A stretch of DNA of 32,736 bases from Actinomycetes bacterium (GTDB taxonomy: Bacteria; Actinomycetota; Actinomycetes; Actinomycetales; Dermatophilaceae), in the NCBI GenBank assembly GCA_023420415.1, contig JAEZWF010000002.1, positions 1 through 32,736 of the forward strand, given 5' to 3'. The first letter of the stretch is position 1; every line of letters begins with the position of its first letter. The translations under genes and the position numbers were made by a program. Positions 22,502 through 30,104 of this stretch are shown one piece after another. Below the pieces are notes generated by a model. The model saw nothing but the letters and a program-made list of their open reading frames with translations, made no database searches and was not told where the DNA came from.

Positions 22502-22560
22502 TAGACTGGACCCAGGAAGACCGGTTCCGCCTACCTCGGTAGGTCCAGGGCCGGTCCTCA
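22502..22560 (+). ncRNA. Structured element, copy 1 (promoter-like box plus nested hairpin)
   Basis: GACCGG (22519-22524) pairs with CCGGTC (22551-22556). Inside is a 5-bp hairpin, CCTAC (22530-22534) with GTAGG (22539-22543) and a CTCG loop. A -10-like TAGACT (22502-22507) lies 11 bases upstream. A second copy at 30105-30164 has identical flanks (GACCGGTTCCGC and CCAGGGCCGGTCCTCA) but a different inner hairpin of equal length that still pairs. This pattern argues for a structured RNA; a repeated DNA palindrome is the alternative. No gene could be supported elsewhere in 22302-22727; a short stretch after the element (RADLLIERGHAL in one frame) may be a gene remnant. Confidence 0.5.
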
Positions 22561-22727
22561 CTTTCCTGGACGCGCGAAGAAGCGCAACTCGATCGACAAG
22601 CGGGCCGATCTTCTCATCGAGCGCGGGCACGCCCTCGTTTCCACAGGTCACGCCGCACCTGCGGGCTCTTCTCCGCCGCTCACTCCAGATCGACTCGCCA
22701 CCGATGGCCACAGTGTCCATTGCGGCT

Positions 22728-22928
22728 TCAGCCGTCGTCGCGGATGCGCCGGAGCTCGTCCTTCGCGGCATCGGCCTCAGTGCCCAGCAGCTCGACGAGC
22801 CGCTGCGCGGACCTGGTGGGGTCCTCGGCGCGCAGCTCGTCGGCGCGGCGAGCCGCGTACCGCTTGCCGGCGGCGCTCATCTCGGCGTTGAACTGCGAAT
22901 CGGTCAGCACCGCCAGGGAATCGCTCAT
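22728..22928 (-). CDS. Small helical protein (unknown)
   Basis: A 66-residue charged, cysteine-free protein, MSDSLAVLTDSQFNAEM to the C-terminal AKDELRRIRDDG. It is predicted to be two helices with many Arg, Glu and Ala. No family recognised. The start at 22928 is well supported: TAGGCT, six bases (TGAAGC), then ATG, the leaderless pattern seen in several neighbours. It stands alone between the MmyB-type regulator and the GlxA-type regulator. Confidence 0.6.
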   Translation of the reverse strand: MSDSLAVLTDSQFNAEMSAAGKRYAARRADELRAEDPTRSAQRLVELLGTEADAAKDELRRIRDDG

Positions 22929-23042
22929 GCTTCAAGCCTACGAGCTCAGCACCGAGTAGTCAGTCCTGCTCGAGTCGACGACCCGTCCCCGGCCGGAGCT
23001 GGGGCCCCTGCAGGACTGAGCCTCCGTCGACCGCCGCAGGAC

Positions 23043-24023
23043 CTATGTGAGGCGGAATCGCTGCCGGTACTCGCCCGGCGTGATCCCGACGCCGCGCCGA
23101 AACGATCTGTTGAGGGTGTCGACGGTGCCGAAGCCGCAGACGGACGCGACGCGGGCGAGCGTGTCATCGCTCGTCTCGAGCCGGTTCTTCGCCGCCTCGA
23201 CCCGGGCCCGTTCGATGTAGGCCGCCGGCGTCGTGCCGAGCTCGGTCTTGAAGACCCGGGTGAGCTGCCGGTCGCCGATGTGCAGGCTCTCGGCGAGGCT
23301 GGTCACCGTCAGGTGCTCGCCGAGGTGCCCGGCGATGTGCAGGCGCAGGTCGTCGACCCTCGTCGACGTGGCAGCCTGCTCGAGCGGCACGCTGAACTGC
23401 GACTGCCCGCCGGGGCGCTTGAGGTAGACGACGAGCTGCCGGGCCACGCGCTGGGCCAGCTCCGCCCCGAAGTCCTCCGCGACCAGCGCCAGGCACAGGT
23501 CGAGCACCGAACTGATCCCGGCCCCGGTCCAGACGTCGCCGTCGCGGACGAAGATCGGGTCCGCGTCGACCTCGATCTCCGGGTGCTCGTCGGCGAGCTG
23601 GGCGGCCGTCGACCAGTGCGTCGTCGCCCGCTTCCCGTCGAGGAGCCCGGCGGCGGCGAGCACATGCGCGCCGACGCAGACCGACGTGATCCTCCTGGTC
23701 CTCTCGGCTAGCTCGCCGATGCGCGTGACGACCGCGGGGTCAGCGACCGCGCGCACCCCGCGCTGGTCGTCGACCTCGACCGAGCCGGGCACGATGAGCG
23801 TGTCGATGCGCCGGCCAGCGAGCTCGTCGAACGTGGCGTCCGGGAGGATGCGCACTCCCGCAGACGTCGTCACCGGTTCCAGGGTCTCGGCTGCCAGCAG
23901 CACCTCGTACCCCGTGGGCTCGTCCATCTCCCGCTGGAGCAGCGAGAACACCTCGGACGGGCCGGTGACATCGAGCGTGTCGACCCGCTCGAAGAGCGCG
24001 ACGACGACGAGTCGCTCGATCAT
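23043..24023 (-). CDS. GlxA-type regulator: DJ-1/PfpI domain plus AraC helix-turn-helix
   Basis: A 326-residue protein starting at ATG 24023 after GGGAGG. Residues 1 to about 190 form a DJ-1/PfpI-like (type 1 glutamine amidotransferase fold) domain with the nucleophile-elbow Cys in SVCVGAHVLAAAG. Residues about 215-326 form the AraC DNA-binding domain with two helix-turn-helix units: LTVTSLAESLHIGDRQLTRV and LARVASVCGFGTVDTLNRSF, ending GITPGEYRQRF. Such proteins usually activate a neighbouring gene in response to a metabolite. The divergent isochorismatase-family hydrolase is the probable target. Confidence 0.93.
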   Translation of the reverse strand: MIERLVVVALFERVDTLDVTGPSEVFSLLQREMDEPTGYEVLLAAETLEPVTTSAGVRILPDATFDELAGRRIDTLIVPGSVEVDDQRGVRAVADPAVVTRIGELAERTRRITSVCVGAHVLAAAGLLDGKRATTHWSTAAQLADEHPEIEVDADPIFVRDGDVWTGAGISSVLDLCLALVAEDFGAELAQRVARQLVVYLKRPGGQSQFSVPLEQAATSTRVDDLRLHIAGHLGEHLTVTSLAESLHIGDRQLTRVFKTELGTTPAAYIERARVEAAKNRLETSDDTLARVASVCGFGTVDTLNRSFRRGVGITPGEYRQRFRLT

Positions 24024-24069
24024 GATCGGCCTCCCAGGGTCTATGTCGCTATTTGCAGGTTACATGACA

Positions 24070-24098
24070 TTGCCGACAGTGAGCGGCGCTCCTAGCGT
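24070..24098 (+). promoter_or_regulatory. Promoter of the isochorismatase-family gene
   Basis: TTGCCG (24070-24075), exactly 17 bases, TAGCGT (24093-24098). Transcription would begin near 24105. The stretch upstream to 24024 is where the divergent GlxA-type regulator should bind; no repeat is clear enough to name as the operator. Confidence 0.65.
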
Positions 24099-24139
24099 TG
24101 AGAGTGATCCTCATACACGAGCAGAAAGCAGGCATGCGC

Positions 24140-24730
24140 ATGGCACGCACGACACTCCGGGAGCTCAACGGCTTCGACCAGGCCCCAGCGATTCTGAAGG
24201 ACTCGACCCTCGTCATGGTCGACTACCAGAACACCTACACGAGAGGCGTGATGGAGCTCGAGGGGTGGGAGCCGGCGCTCGACGCGGCGGCCGAGCTGCT
24301 CGCGAAGGCCCGCGAGGCCGGGGCGACCGTCATCCACATCGTCAACGACGGCGGACGCGGCACGCCCTACGACGTCAACGCCGAGATCGGCCGCATCCAC
24401 GACCGGGTCGCGCCCGTCGAGGGCGAGCCCACGGTCATCAAGACCGCTCCCAACGCCTATGTGGGAACGAACCTCGGCGAGCTCGTCGAGGCAGCCGGCC
24501 ACGACGACGTGGTCATCGCCGGCTTCATGACGAACATGTGCGTGACCTTCACCGCAGAGGGGACGTTCTTGGCAGGCAAGAAGCCGACCGTGGTCGCGGA
24601 CGCGTCCGCGACCCGGCCCCTAGAGTCCGGCGTCGCGCAGGTCTCCGCCCAGCAGCTCCACGAGGCGGCGCTCGCGACCATCGGCGACCTGTACGGCGTC
24701 GTCGTCCGCAGCGCCGACGAGCTCGGCTGA
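24140..24730 (+). CDS. Isochorismatase-family cysteine hydrolase
   Basis: A 196-residue enzyme. ATG 24140 (or ATG 24134) follows AGAAAGCAGG; a GTG at 24104 close to the transcription start is a further in-frame alternative. The family triad is visible: Asp in VMVDYQNTYTRGVMELEG, Lys in TVIKTAPNAYVG, and Cys in GFMTNMCVTFTAEG, with the preceding cis-peptide region. Such hydrolases act on nicotinamide, isochorismate, carbamoyl compounds or other small amides. Regulation by the divergent GlxA-type protein suggests an inducible catabolic or detoxifying role. Substrate not determined. Confidence 0.9.
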   Translation: MARTTLRELNGFDQAPAILKDSTLVMVDYQNTYTRGVMELEGWEPALDAAAELLAKAREAGATVIHIVNDGGRGTPYDVNAEIGRIHDRVAPVEGEPTVIKTAPNAYVGTNLGELVEAAGHDDVVIAGFMTNMCVTFTAEGTFLAGKKPTVVADASATRPLESGVAQVSAQQLHEAALATIGDLYGVVVRSADELG

Positions 24731-24910
24731 TCGACGAGCGCGAGGCGACCGGCATTTCGCAATCAGCAAGGTCCTGCTCCGCCCCGTCGACCAACTCACC
24801 TGATCGAGCATCCCGGCCGTCGGCTCGGGAGGGAGGAACTGCCAGTGCCTCCCTCTCCGGCGGGCCGGTGCCTAGGCTCGACGACACGCTTGAGCAGAAG
24901 GAGAGCATGC

Positions 24911-24997
24911 ATGCATCGGCTGTCTAGTGTCCAATCGTCGGTCCTACTTCAACGACATCTGGGTATCGCATACATGATCGGTGGTGGCGATTCATGA
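24911..24997 (+). CDS. Short leader ORF coupled to the KAS II gene
   Basis: A 28-codon ORF, MHRLSSVQSSVLLQRHLG to IGGGDS, preceded by AAGGAG with an ideal 7-base gap and, upstream, a -10-like TAGGCT (24873-24878). Its TGA overlaps the ATG of the next gene (ATGA), which itself has only a weak GGTGG upstream. Translation of the ketosynthase may therefore depend on this ORF. An overlapping ATG at 24907 would give only six codons. Not similar to known leader peptides; no stalling motif recognised. Confidence 0.45.
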   Translation: MHRLSSVQSSVLLQRHLGIAYMIGGGDS

Positions 24998-26223
24998 GCG
25001 AGGTCGTGGTGACAGGACTCGGGGCGATCACGCCCCTCGGTGGTGATGCCGTGTCGACCTGGCAGGCGCTGCTCAACGGCGAATCGGGGATCCGCGGAGA
25101 CGTCCTTCGCGAACACGAGAGCAGCGGACTGCCCGCGACGCCTGCAGGCGTGATGTCGGTCGAGCCCGCGGAGGCGCTGTCCGCCGCTAAGGCACGAAGG
25201 CTGGACCGGTCGCAGCAGGCCGTGTTGGTGGCAGCGGCCGAGGCGTGGTCCGATGCCGGGACGCCAGATGTTGACCCTGATCGGCTCGCTTCCGTGGTCG
25301 GCACCGCCATCGGCGGCCTGCAGACGCTGCTCAAGGAGGACGACGTGCTGGAGGCCGTCGGTCCCAGCCGAGTTTCGCCGCGGACTGTCCCCATGATCAT
25401 CCCGAACGCCGCCGCCGCGTTGGTCAGCATCGAGTACTCCGCGAAGGCCGGATCGTACGCCCCCGCATCGGCATGCTCGTCCGGAGCCGAGGCGCTCGCA
25501 TTCGGTGCACGCCTCATCCGGGCAGGCGAGGCCGACGTCGTCATCGCGGGCGGGACCGAGGCTCCCATCACGCCGCTCACGGTCGCCGCGTTCATCCAGG
25601 CCCACGCGCTCTCCCGTAGCACCGGAGATCCCGCCGAGGCTTCACGCCCCTTCGCAGCGGACCGGAGCGGTTTTGTCCTGGGCGAGGGGGCCGGGGTCGT
25701 GATCCTCGAGAGCGCCGAGCACGCCGCTGCTCGTGGTGCTCACGTGCACGCCGTGCTCGCCGGAGCGGGCATCGCGGCGGACGCCCATCACATGACCGCG
25801 CCCGCCCCGGACGGGACGGGACTGATCACCGCCATGCGTAAGGCACTCGCGCAGGCTGATCTGGATCCGCAGGACATCAGCCACGTCAACGCCCATGCGA
25901 CCGGCACCTCCATCGGCGACGTCGCCGAGGCCCGCGCCATCCGAGACCTCTTCGGCCGCATCACAGTCACAGCCCCCAAGGCGGCGATTGGTCACCTCCT
26001 CGGAGGTGCTGGTGCCGTCGAGGCTCTGCTGTCCATCCTCAGTGTCGAGCACGGAGTCGTCCCGCCGACCCGCAACCTCGATGAGAGGGCCATCGATCCC
26101 GACGTCGACCTCGACGTCGCGGTGGCCCGACGCGATGTTCCTCAGCCTGCCGTGCTGAGCAACTCCCTCGGCTTCGGCGGTCAGAACGTGTCGCTCGTGT
26201 TCGCACACCCTGATGCCCGCTGA
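24994..26223 (+). CDS. fabF: Stand-alone 3-oxoacyl-ACP synthase II (KAS II)
   Basis: A 409-residue condensing enzyme with a complete active site: Cys161 in PASACSSGAEAL, His301 in NAHATGTSIGD, Lys329 and His334 in PKAAIGHLLGGAGAVEALL, and the C-terminal SLGFGGQNVSLVF. It would extend acyl-ACP with malonyl-ACP. There are no other fatty acid or polyketide genes in the window (no ACP, KR, malonyltransferase), so it is likely an extra copy. Extra KAS copies can give resistance to ketosynthase inhibitors or take part in small specialised pathways; both are inference. The gene overlaps a leader ORF by four bases. Confidence 0.9.
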   Translation: MSEVVVTGLGAITPLGGDAVSTWQALLNGESGIRGDVLREHESSGLPATPAGVMSVEPAEALSAAKARRLDRSQQAVLVAAAEAWSDAGTPDVDPDRLASVVGTAIGGLQTLLKEDDVLEAVGPSRVSPRTVPMIIPNAAAALVSIEYSAKAGSYAPASACSSGAEALAFGARLIRAGEADVVIAGGTEAPITPLTVAAFIQAHALSRSTGDPAEASRPFAADRSGFVLGEGAGVVILESAEHAAARGAHVHAVLAGAGIAADAHHMTAPAPDGTGLITAMRKALAQADLDPQDISHVNAHATGTSIGDVAEARAIRDLFGRITVTAPKAAIGHLLGGAGAVEALLSILSVEHGVVPPTRNLDERAIDPDVDLDVAVARRDVPQPAVLSNSLGFGGQNVSLVFAHPDAR

Positions 26224-26461
26224 GTGGCGAAGGAGACGACGAGCAGCAGCGGACCCCTTCTGCATCCCCCAGAGGTGAGCGTCCGCGGCGCGGGCATCGC
26301 CGAGCCGTTCGGGTGATCTCAGTTGGTCCGGCAGTCGCCGGTAGAATCGAGAGGTGATCGAGGAGCCTGATCACCCTGGGCGAGGGCAGCGATCAGTCAC
26401 GCGGACCGCCAGGCGACCGCTATCCGACGAGACAGGGAAGACGCTTCGAGGGGAGCCGAGG

Positions 26462-26746
26462 ATGAGCCGTGAGACTGAGATGGGCATCGACAGCGACGCC
26501 TGGCCGACCCCCTCCATCGGTGACGAGGTGATCCTCACCGGGGAGTTCGTCAATGGAGGAGTGCTCCGCCCGCTCGTCGTCGAGAGGATCCCCGAGGCCG
26601 GGTTCACGCACGTCCTGCGGGACAGGGCGACCGGCGTGACCGAGACCCACCCGTCCTTCGACCTGACGGTGCTCGTCGACGGCCGGGTGCCGGCGGCCAC
26701 CGCCACGGCCCGAGACCGGCGCGAGCCGCAGCTCGGCGAAGGCTGA
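26462..26746 (+). CDS. Small protein of unknown function
   Basis: A 94-residue protein, MSRETEMGIDSDAWPTPSIG then DEVILTGEFVNGGVLRPLVV, probably a small beta-rich domain. ATG 26462 has GGGGAG eight bases before it. Yet a TAGAAT box (26342-26347) ends exactly six bases before an in-frame GTG at 26354, so a leaderless 130-residue form with an extra Arg-rich N-terminus is possible. No family recognised. The next gene begins 12 bases after its stop, so they are probably one operon. Confidence 0.6.
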   Translation: MSRETEMGIDSDAWPTPSIGDEVILTGEFVNGGVLRPLVVERIPEAGFTHVLRDRATGVTETHPSFDLTVLVDGRVPAATATARDRREPQLGEG

Positions 26747-26758
26747 CCTGGGAGGGCC

Positions 26759-27472
26759 GTGGACGGGACAGGGGACGCGGAGGACGAGATCCGCATGCTG
26801 CAGGACGGCTGGCGGCTGCTGGGCCATGACGTCCAGGCGGAGCTGGTCGCCAGGGGCTGGAAAGTATCGGATCTCGAGGTCGGCGACGACGAGCCGCTCG
26901 AGTTCCACTGGCCACCCACGGCCCCTGCCGGCTACGGAGGCCGAACCGAGCCGGTGAACGAGGCCGCTCGGAGGCGGCCGCTCATGCACCGGCCGCGTCG
27001 CACGCCATGGACCCGGCCGACGCGGATCACGCGGACGCCGTCCGGCTGGCGGGTCGACTACGGCGAAGCGATCGCGCAGGAGCCGGACCCGTCGCAGGTG
27101 CATCAGGACGACCGGTCGCTCCTCGCCGACCTCGACCGCATCGAGTGGTGGCCGATGCCGATCGAGAAAGCACATCGGATCAGGATGCGACGGGTCCTCG
27201 AGACGACGGTCGCCGACGCGAATGACGACCACCACCGGGCCGCCTTCCCTACCGAGCCGTACGCGAGCCGCCTGGCGGAGCTGCGCGAGCACGTCGCAAT
27301 CGAGGACGCACGCAGGCTCGGTCTCTCGGACGTGGGACAACCGTCCAGCCCGCGCCCGCGTGGTGACCTCAGAGCGAAGATGCGGCTGGTAGACGCCGAT
27401 GCTTGGGCGTCCGCCGTTCGCACGGCGAAGGCCGGGGGCGAGGGACTACAGGCTGAGGGGCCGGGAAACTAA
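26759..27472 (+). CDS. Protein of unknown function, 237 residues
   Basis: Starts at GTG 26759 just after GGGAGGG, a rather short spacing. The product is soluble and Arg/Trp-rich, with an acidic N-terminus (MDGTGDAEDEIRMLQDGWR) and a central IEWWPMPIEKAHRIRMRR segment. No motif or family recognised and no membrane segment. Codon use matches the neighbours (G/C at third positions), supporting it as a true gene. Located 12 bases after the small gene at 26462 and probably co-transcribed. Confidence 0.6.
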   Translation: MDGTGDAEDEIRMLQDGWRLLGHDVQAELVARGWKVSDLEVGDDEPLEFHWPPTAPAGYGGRTEPVNEAARRRPLMHRPRRTPWTRPTRITRTPSGWRVDYGEAIAQEPDPSQVHQDDRSLLADLDRIEWWPMPIEKAHRIRMRRVLETTVADANDDHHRAAFPTEPYASRLAELREHVAIEDARRLGLSDVGQPSSPRPRGDLRAKMRLVDADAWASAVRTAKAGGEGLQAEGPGN

Positions 27473-27537
27473 GAGCCTCTCCGGCAGGCATGTGGTCTGG
27501 TCGGCCTTGAGTGGGGCTTGAAACTCGTTGGTTAAGC

Positions 27538-27867
27538 TCAAGTGCCTGGGCTCGACTCCTCACCGCTGAGTTCGGGGAAGCGTCCTTCCCAGGCCGACCG
27601 GATCCGCTCCGGCAGGCCGAGGGTCGGCCAGAGCCGCACGAGCGCATCGCGGTCGAGGTAGTCCCGCAGATCCTCCCAGGACCTCGCCTCGCGCAGGACG
27701 ATGCGAATCATCGAGCGCAGGCGCGCGTCGTCGGACAGGTCGAAGGGCCTGGACGGGTTCCACAGGAGCCTGTTCGGCAGCACGACGGTCCCCATCTGTG
27801 GGCCCCGGAGGTCATCGAGCGATCCGGGCAGCACGAACGAGAGCGAGTACGGGACGCCGTCCATCAT
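27538..27867 (-). CDS. Conserved-looking protein of unknown function (109 residues)
   Basis: The ATG at 27867 overlaps the upstream gene's stop (ATGA). The sequence GVPYSLSFVLPGSLDDLRGP, then MGTVVLPNRLLWNPSRPFDL, RIVLREARSWEDLRDYL, and LWPTLGLPERIRSAWEGRFP resembles a family of small proteins often carried on actinobacterial mobile elements, with an unknown role. Soluble, no cysteine, no signal peptide. It is the third gene of the lsr2-like operon, which supports a mobile-element housekeeping or DNA-related function, but nothing more can be claimed. Confidence 0.68.
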   Translation of the reverse strand: MMDGVPYSLSFVLPGSLDDLRGPQMGTVVLPNRLLWNPSRPFDLSDDARLRSMIRIVLREARSWEDLRDYLDRDALVRLWPTLGLPERIRSAWEGRFPELSGEESSPGT

Positions 27868-28211
27868 GGCCGCGAGCCGTAGCGCAGCCACGCGACGAGC
27901 CGCGCGAACCGCCGCCACAGCAAGCCCGCGGCGAGCCATGCCAGGGCGCAGACGATCCCGGCGACGACGATTGGGGCGTACTGCCCGAACATGATCGCGG
28001 ACACGATCGTGGGGACGAGGACGAGCACGGTGACGACGATGCCCAGGGGGCGCATCCAGCGGCCGACCCCGGCGACGTGGTCGCGGAGGTGGTCCGTCCT
28101 CCGGTCGTGCGCCTGCTGCGCGCGGCCTAGGCCCGCCTCCTGCCGGAGGCGGCGCTGCTGCCGGGCGCGCTGGTAGGCGGCCTCGTCCTCGAGGTCGTCG
28201 TAGCCGCTCAC
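27864..28211 (-). CDS. Small membrane protein with two transmembrane segments
   Basis: A 115-residue protein from GTG 28211, which overlaps the lsr2-like stop by four bases (GTGA). Residues 1-50 are a charged Gln/Arg-rich helix (AAYQRARQQRRLRQEAGLGR), followed by two hydrophobic segments, LGIVVTVLVLVPTIVSAIMF and VVAGIVCALAWLAAGLLW, and a basic end. Both termini are probably cytoplasmic. No family recognised. It sits in the middle of a tightly overlapping three-gene operon with an Lsr2-like DNA-binding protein, so a membrane-anchored partner is conceivable. Confidence 0.7.
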   Translation of the reverse strand: MSGYDDLEDEAAYQRARQQRRLRQEAGLGRAQQAHDRRTDHLRDHVAGVGRWMRPLGIVVTVLVLVPTIVSAIMFGQYAPIVVAGIVCALAWLAAGLLWRRFARLVAWLRYGSRP

Positions 28212-28549
28212 CCTCCGTCGACCTCCGAACCGTGAGCCTGCTGGTAGGCGTCGTAGACCGCGCGCGGAATGATCCCGCGATCAGCGAGCTCGTAGCCGTG
28301 CTCGTGGCCCCATCGGCGGATCGCACTGCGCTCCGCGAAGGTAGACTCGGGAACACTGCGGTTCGACCTCGGCGCGGCCGATTCGGAGCGACGGCCGGCG
28401 GCGAGGTACGGACGGAGCATCGCGTCCAGATCGGAGCGCTCGGCCTCGGTGAGGTCCACGTCGCGGAGCTCCGAGTCCAGCCCGAGCCTGACGGTCGTGG
28501 CGTCTGGCTCGCCTGAGATGTCGGAGACGATGAGATTGCGCGTGACCAT
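28208..28549 (-). CDS. lsr2: Lsr2-like nucleoid-associated protein
   Basis: A 113-residue protein from ATG 28549 with AGAGGA upstream. The N-terminal oligomerisation part (VTRNLIVSDISGEPDATTV, RLGLDSELRDVDLTEAE) and the C-terminal DNA-binding part (ERSAIRRWGHEHGYELADRG, then IIPRAVYDAYQQAHG) match Lsr2, which coats A/T-rich foreign DNA in actinobacteria. Typical Lsr2 has an RGR motif that inserts in the minor groove; here residues 91-93 are Arg-Gly-Ile, so DNA recognition may differ or be weaker. It heads a three-gene operon with GTGA and ATGA overlaps, unlike the single-gene chromosomal lsr2, and is probably element-borne. Confidence 0.82.
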   Translation of the reverse strand: MVTRNLIVSDISGEPDATTVRLGLDSELRDVDLTEAERSDLDAMLRPYLAAGRRSESAAPRSNRSVPESTFAERSAIRRWGHEHGYELADRGIIPRAVYDAYQQAHGSEVDGG

Positions 28550-28651
28550 GATGTTTCCTCTCGTCTGTTGATCAGGGTCTGTGCCGACCCGATGCGGGTG
28601 GAACAGGCCCTCTGCCACTGGTCTCGTCGACCTCTCCGGAGTCGAGACGCT

Positions 28652-29062
28652 TCATCCGAACTGCTCCTGGCAGTACTCCTCGTGCTCCGACTCGACGTCG
28701 GCGACCTCGGGCTGCCCCTCTCGGACGAACGACTTGTCGGACTCGAACTGGATGCGGTTCTCCGTGGCCGTGAGGTGCGACTGGTTCACGAAGTCGCCGC
28801 CCTCTCCCCAGACGATCACGGACCCGTCCTCGTTGAGCTCTCCGCGGCTGGTCGCGCCCTCGTCGGGACCCTTGCACAGATCGACGGTGTACGTCGCCTG
28901 ATCGCCGTCGATGACGAGCTTCTTGACGCTGCCGGCTGAGCCCTCGCTGTCGTAGTAGGTGCCATCGAGGCTCGAGCCGCCACAGCCCGAGAGCGCCAGC
29001 AGAGCTGCCGTGGCCATGAAAGCTCCAGCGACCCTGGCGCTGGGTCTTGTCGCGCTGCTCAT
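28652..29062 (-). CDS. Lipoprotein of unknown function
   Basis: A 136-residue protein; ATG 29062 lies eight bases after GAGGGAG, better than two upstream starts. It has a lipoprotein signal peptide with the lipobox LSGC. The mature part (GTYYDSEGSAGSVKKLVIDG, then ATYTVDLC) looks like a small beta-sandwich similar in layout to many short actinobacterial lipoproteins that report or bind at the cell surface, with two late Cys, DLC and EEYC, which could form a disulfide. It is not within an obvious operon. Confidence 0.78.
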   Translation of the reverse strand: MSSATRPSARVAGAFMATAALLALSGCGGSSLDGTYYDSEGSAGSVKKLVIDGDQATYTVDLCKGPDEGATSRGELNEDGSVIVWGEGGDFVNQSHLTATENRIQFESDKSFVREGQPEVADVESEHEEYCQEQFG

Positions 29063-29219
29063 GATCATCACTCCCTCGGATCGGCCGTCGCGCCGACTCC
29101 TGCAGAGCGGTAGCTCCTCCGAGAGAGGCCGCGACTGAGAGTCGACTCGCAGTCGATCCTACACGGATAGGCGCGTTTAGGTGACTGTGCAATTCAAGTG
29201 ACTCCACGAGTGTGGAGGT

Positions 29220-29486
29220 GTGTCCACTCCAGTACCTGATCTCCACGCACTCGGTGTCGAGATCGCACGACTGCGCCGTGGGCAAGGCATGTCCATAGAC
29301 CGCTTGGCAGAAGCGGCGGGCGTCCATCGAAAGACGATCATCGAGGTCGAGGCCGGTCGGGTCGCGGCCAAGATCTCAACGCTGCACGGGATCGCCCATG
29401 CCCTCGGCGTCCCGCTGCCGGAGCTCGTCGCGCCCGTCTGCGCGAGGCATCCGAAGTCCGTCCGGACGCCGACGCCGATCGTCTAG
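29220..29486 (+). CDS. Small XRE-family helix-turn-helix protein
   Basis: An 88-residue protein with one helix-turn-helix: LGVEIARLRRGQGMSIDRLA, EAAGVHRKTIIEVEAGRVAA and ISTLHGIAHALGVPLPELV. Residues about 8-68 form the whole domain, so it is a minimal Cro/CI-like regulator. The only possible start is GTG 29220, since an in-frame TGA lies 19 bases upstream; GGAGG is only one base before it, an unusual spacing. A hairpin CTCCAC...GTGGAG overlaps the start and could limit translation. Target unknown; it may control nearby accessory genes. Confidence 0.8.
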   Translation: MSTPVPDLHALGVEIARLRRGQGMSIDRLAEAAGVHRKTIIEVEAGRVAAKISTLHGIAHALGVPLPELVAPVCARHPKSVRTPTPIV

Positions 29487-29559
29487 CGGTGGAGGAACGC
29501 TCCCTGCACGGATTGCCGACGCGGCACGGGGCTCAGTCGGTTCTGTCAGTCCATCTTGG

Positions 29560-29574
29560 GACAATGGATCCATG
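29560..29574 (+). promoter_or_regulatory. Leaderless start region GACAAT-GGATCC-ATG
   Basis: GACAAT ends six bases before the ATG of the gene at 29572. The same arrangement, GACAAT-TGATCC-ATG, occurs at 31958-31972 in front of another accessory gene; 14 of 15 bases agree. A shared regulator or a copied promoter is possible. Confidence 0.5.
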
Positions 29575-30039
29575 TCAGCAACCCCGAGAAGTGAACCCGC
29601 CGAGCACGCCCGCGAAGTGCACGAGTTCGTCGGCTGGGAGCCCTCGAAGTCGTTGTCCGACGAGGACCGAGAAGCCGTCGAGATCATCCAGGAGCACCGG
29701 CGCGGGCTCGACTGGTCGGTGCAGCAGGCGCTCGACGAGCGCATGGCCAATATCGAAGGCGAACTCGTGCCAGTCTGCGCGTGCGGCTGGAAGGGCTACG
29801 AGGAGGCATGGGAGCCTCCGGGCTCCCGGAGCCCGAACGGCGGTCAGCAGTTCAACTCCCACCGGCTCAACGCGGAGATGACCGCGGCGACGCAGCGCCT
29901 CGCTGCAAGCACCGCAGCTGCGGCTTTGCGACACGCAGCCGAGGCATGGTCAGGAGACGAGAAGATCACGAGATGGCTGGAGGCGCGGGCCGCGCACATC
30001 GAATCGGTTGGCCGCTACGACACGGAAACGTGGCCGTGA
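29572..30039 (+). CDS. Protein of unknown function, 155 residues
   Basis: Starts at ATG 29572 in a leaderless context; longer frames upstream are antisense-like. Soluble and acidic. A N-terminal part WEPSKSLSDEDREAVEIIQE is followed by a helix LDWSVQQALDERMANI and the short motif PVCACGWKGYEEAWEPPGS, whose CxCGW looks like half of a zinc-binding knuckle. The rest is helical and Ala-rich (MTAATQRLAASTAAAALRHA). No family recognised. Its start region is nearly identical to that of the HEPN-like gene at 31970, on the other side of the recombinase. Confidence 0.62.
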   Translation: MSATPRSEPAEHAREVHEFVGWEPSKSLSDEDREAVEIIQEHRRGLDWSVQQALDERMANIEGELVPVCACGWKGYEEAWEPPGSRSPNGGQQFNSHRLNAEMTAATQRLAASTAAAALRHAAEAWSGDEKITRWLEARAAHIESVGRYDTETWP

Positions 30040-30104
30040 GCCAGCACACGGCGTTCTGAGCACCGTCGGCGGAACAGCTGGCGATCGCCCGTGACGGCTC
30101 GGGA

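Noticed and set aside
28568..28939. Plus-strand frame opposite the lipoprotein gene
   Set aside because: The minus strand has a lipobox, RBS and protein-like composition; the plus frame has none.
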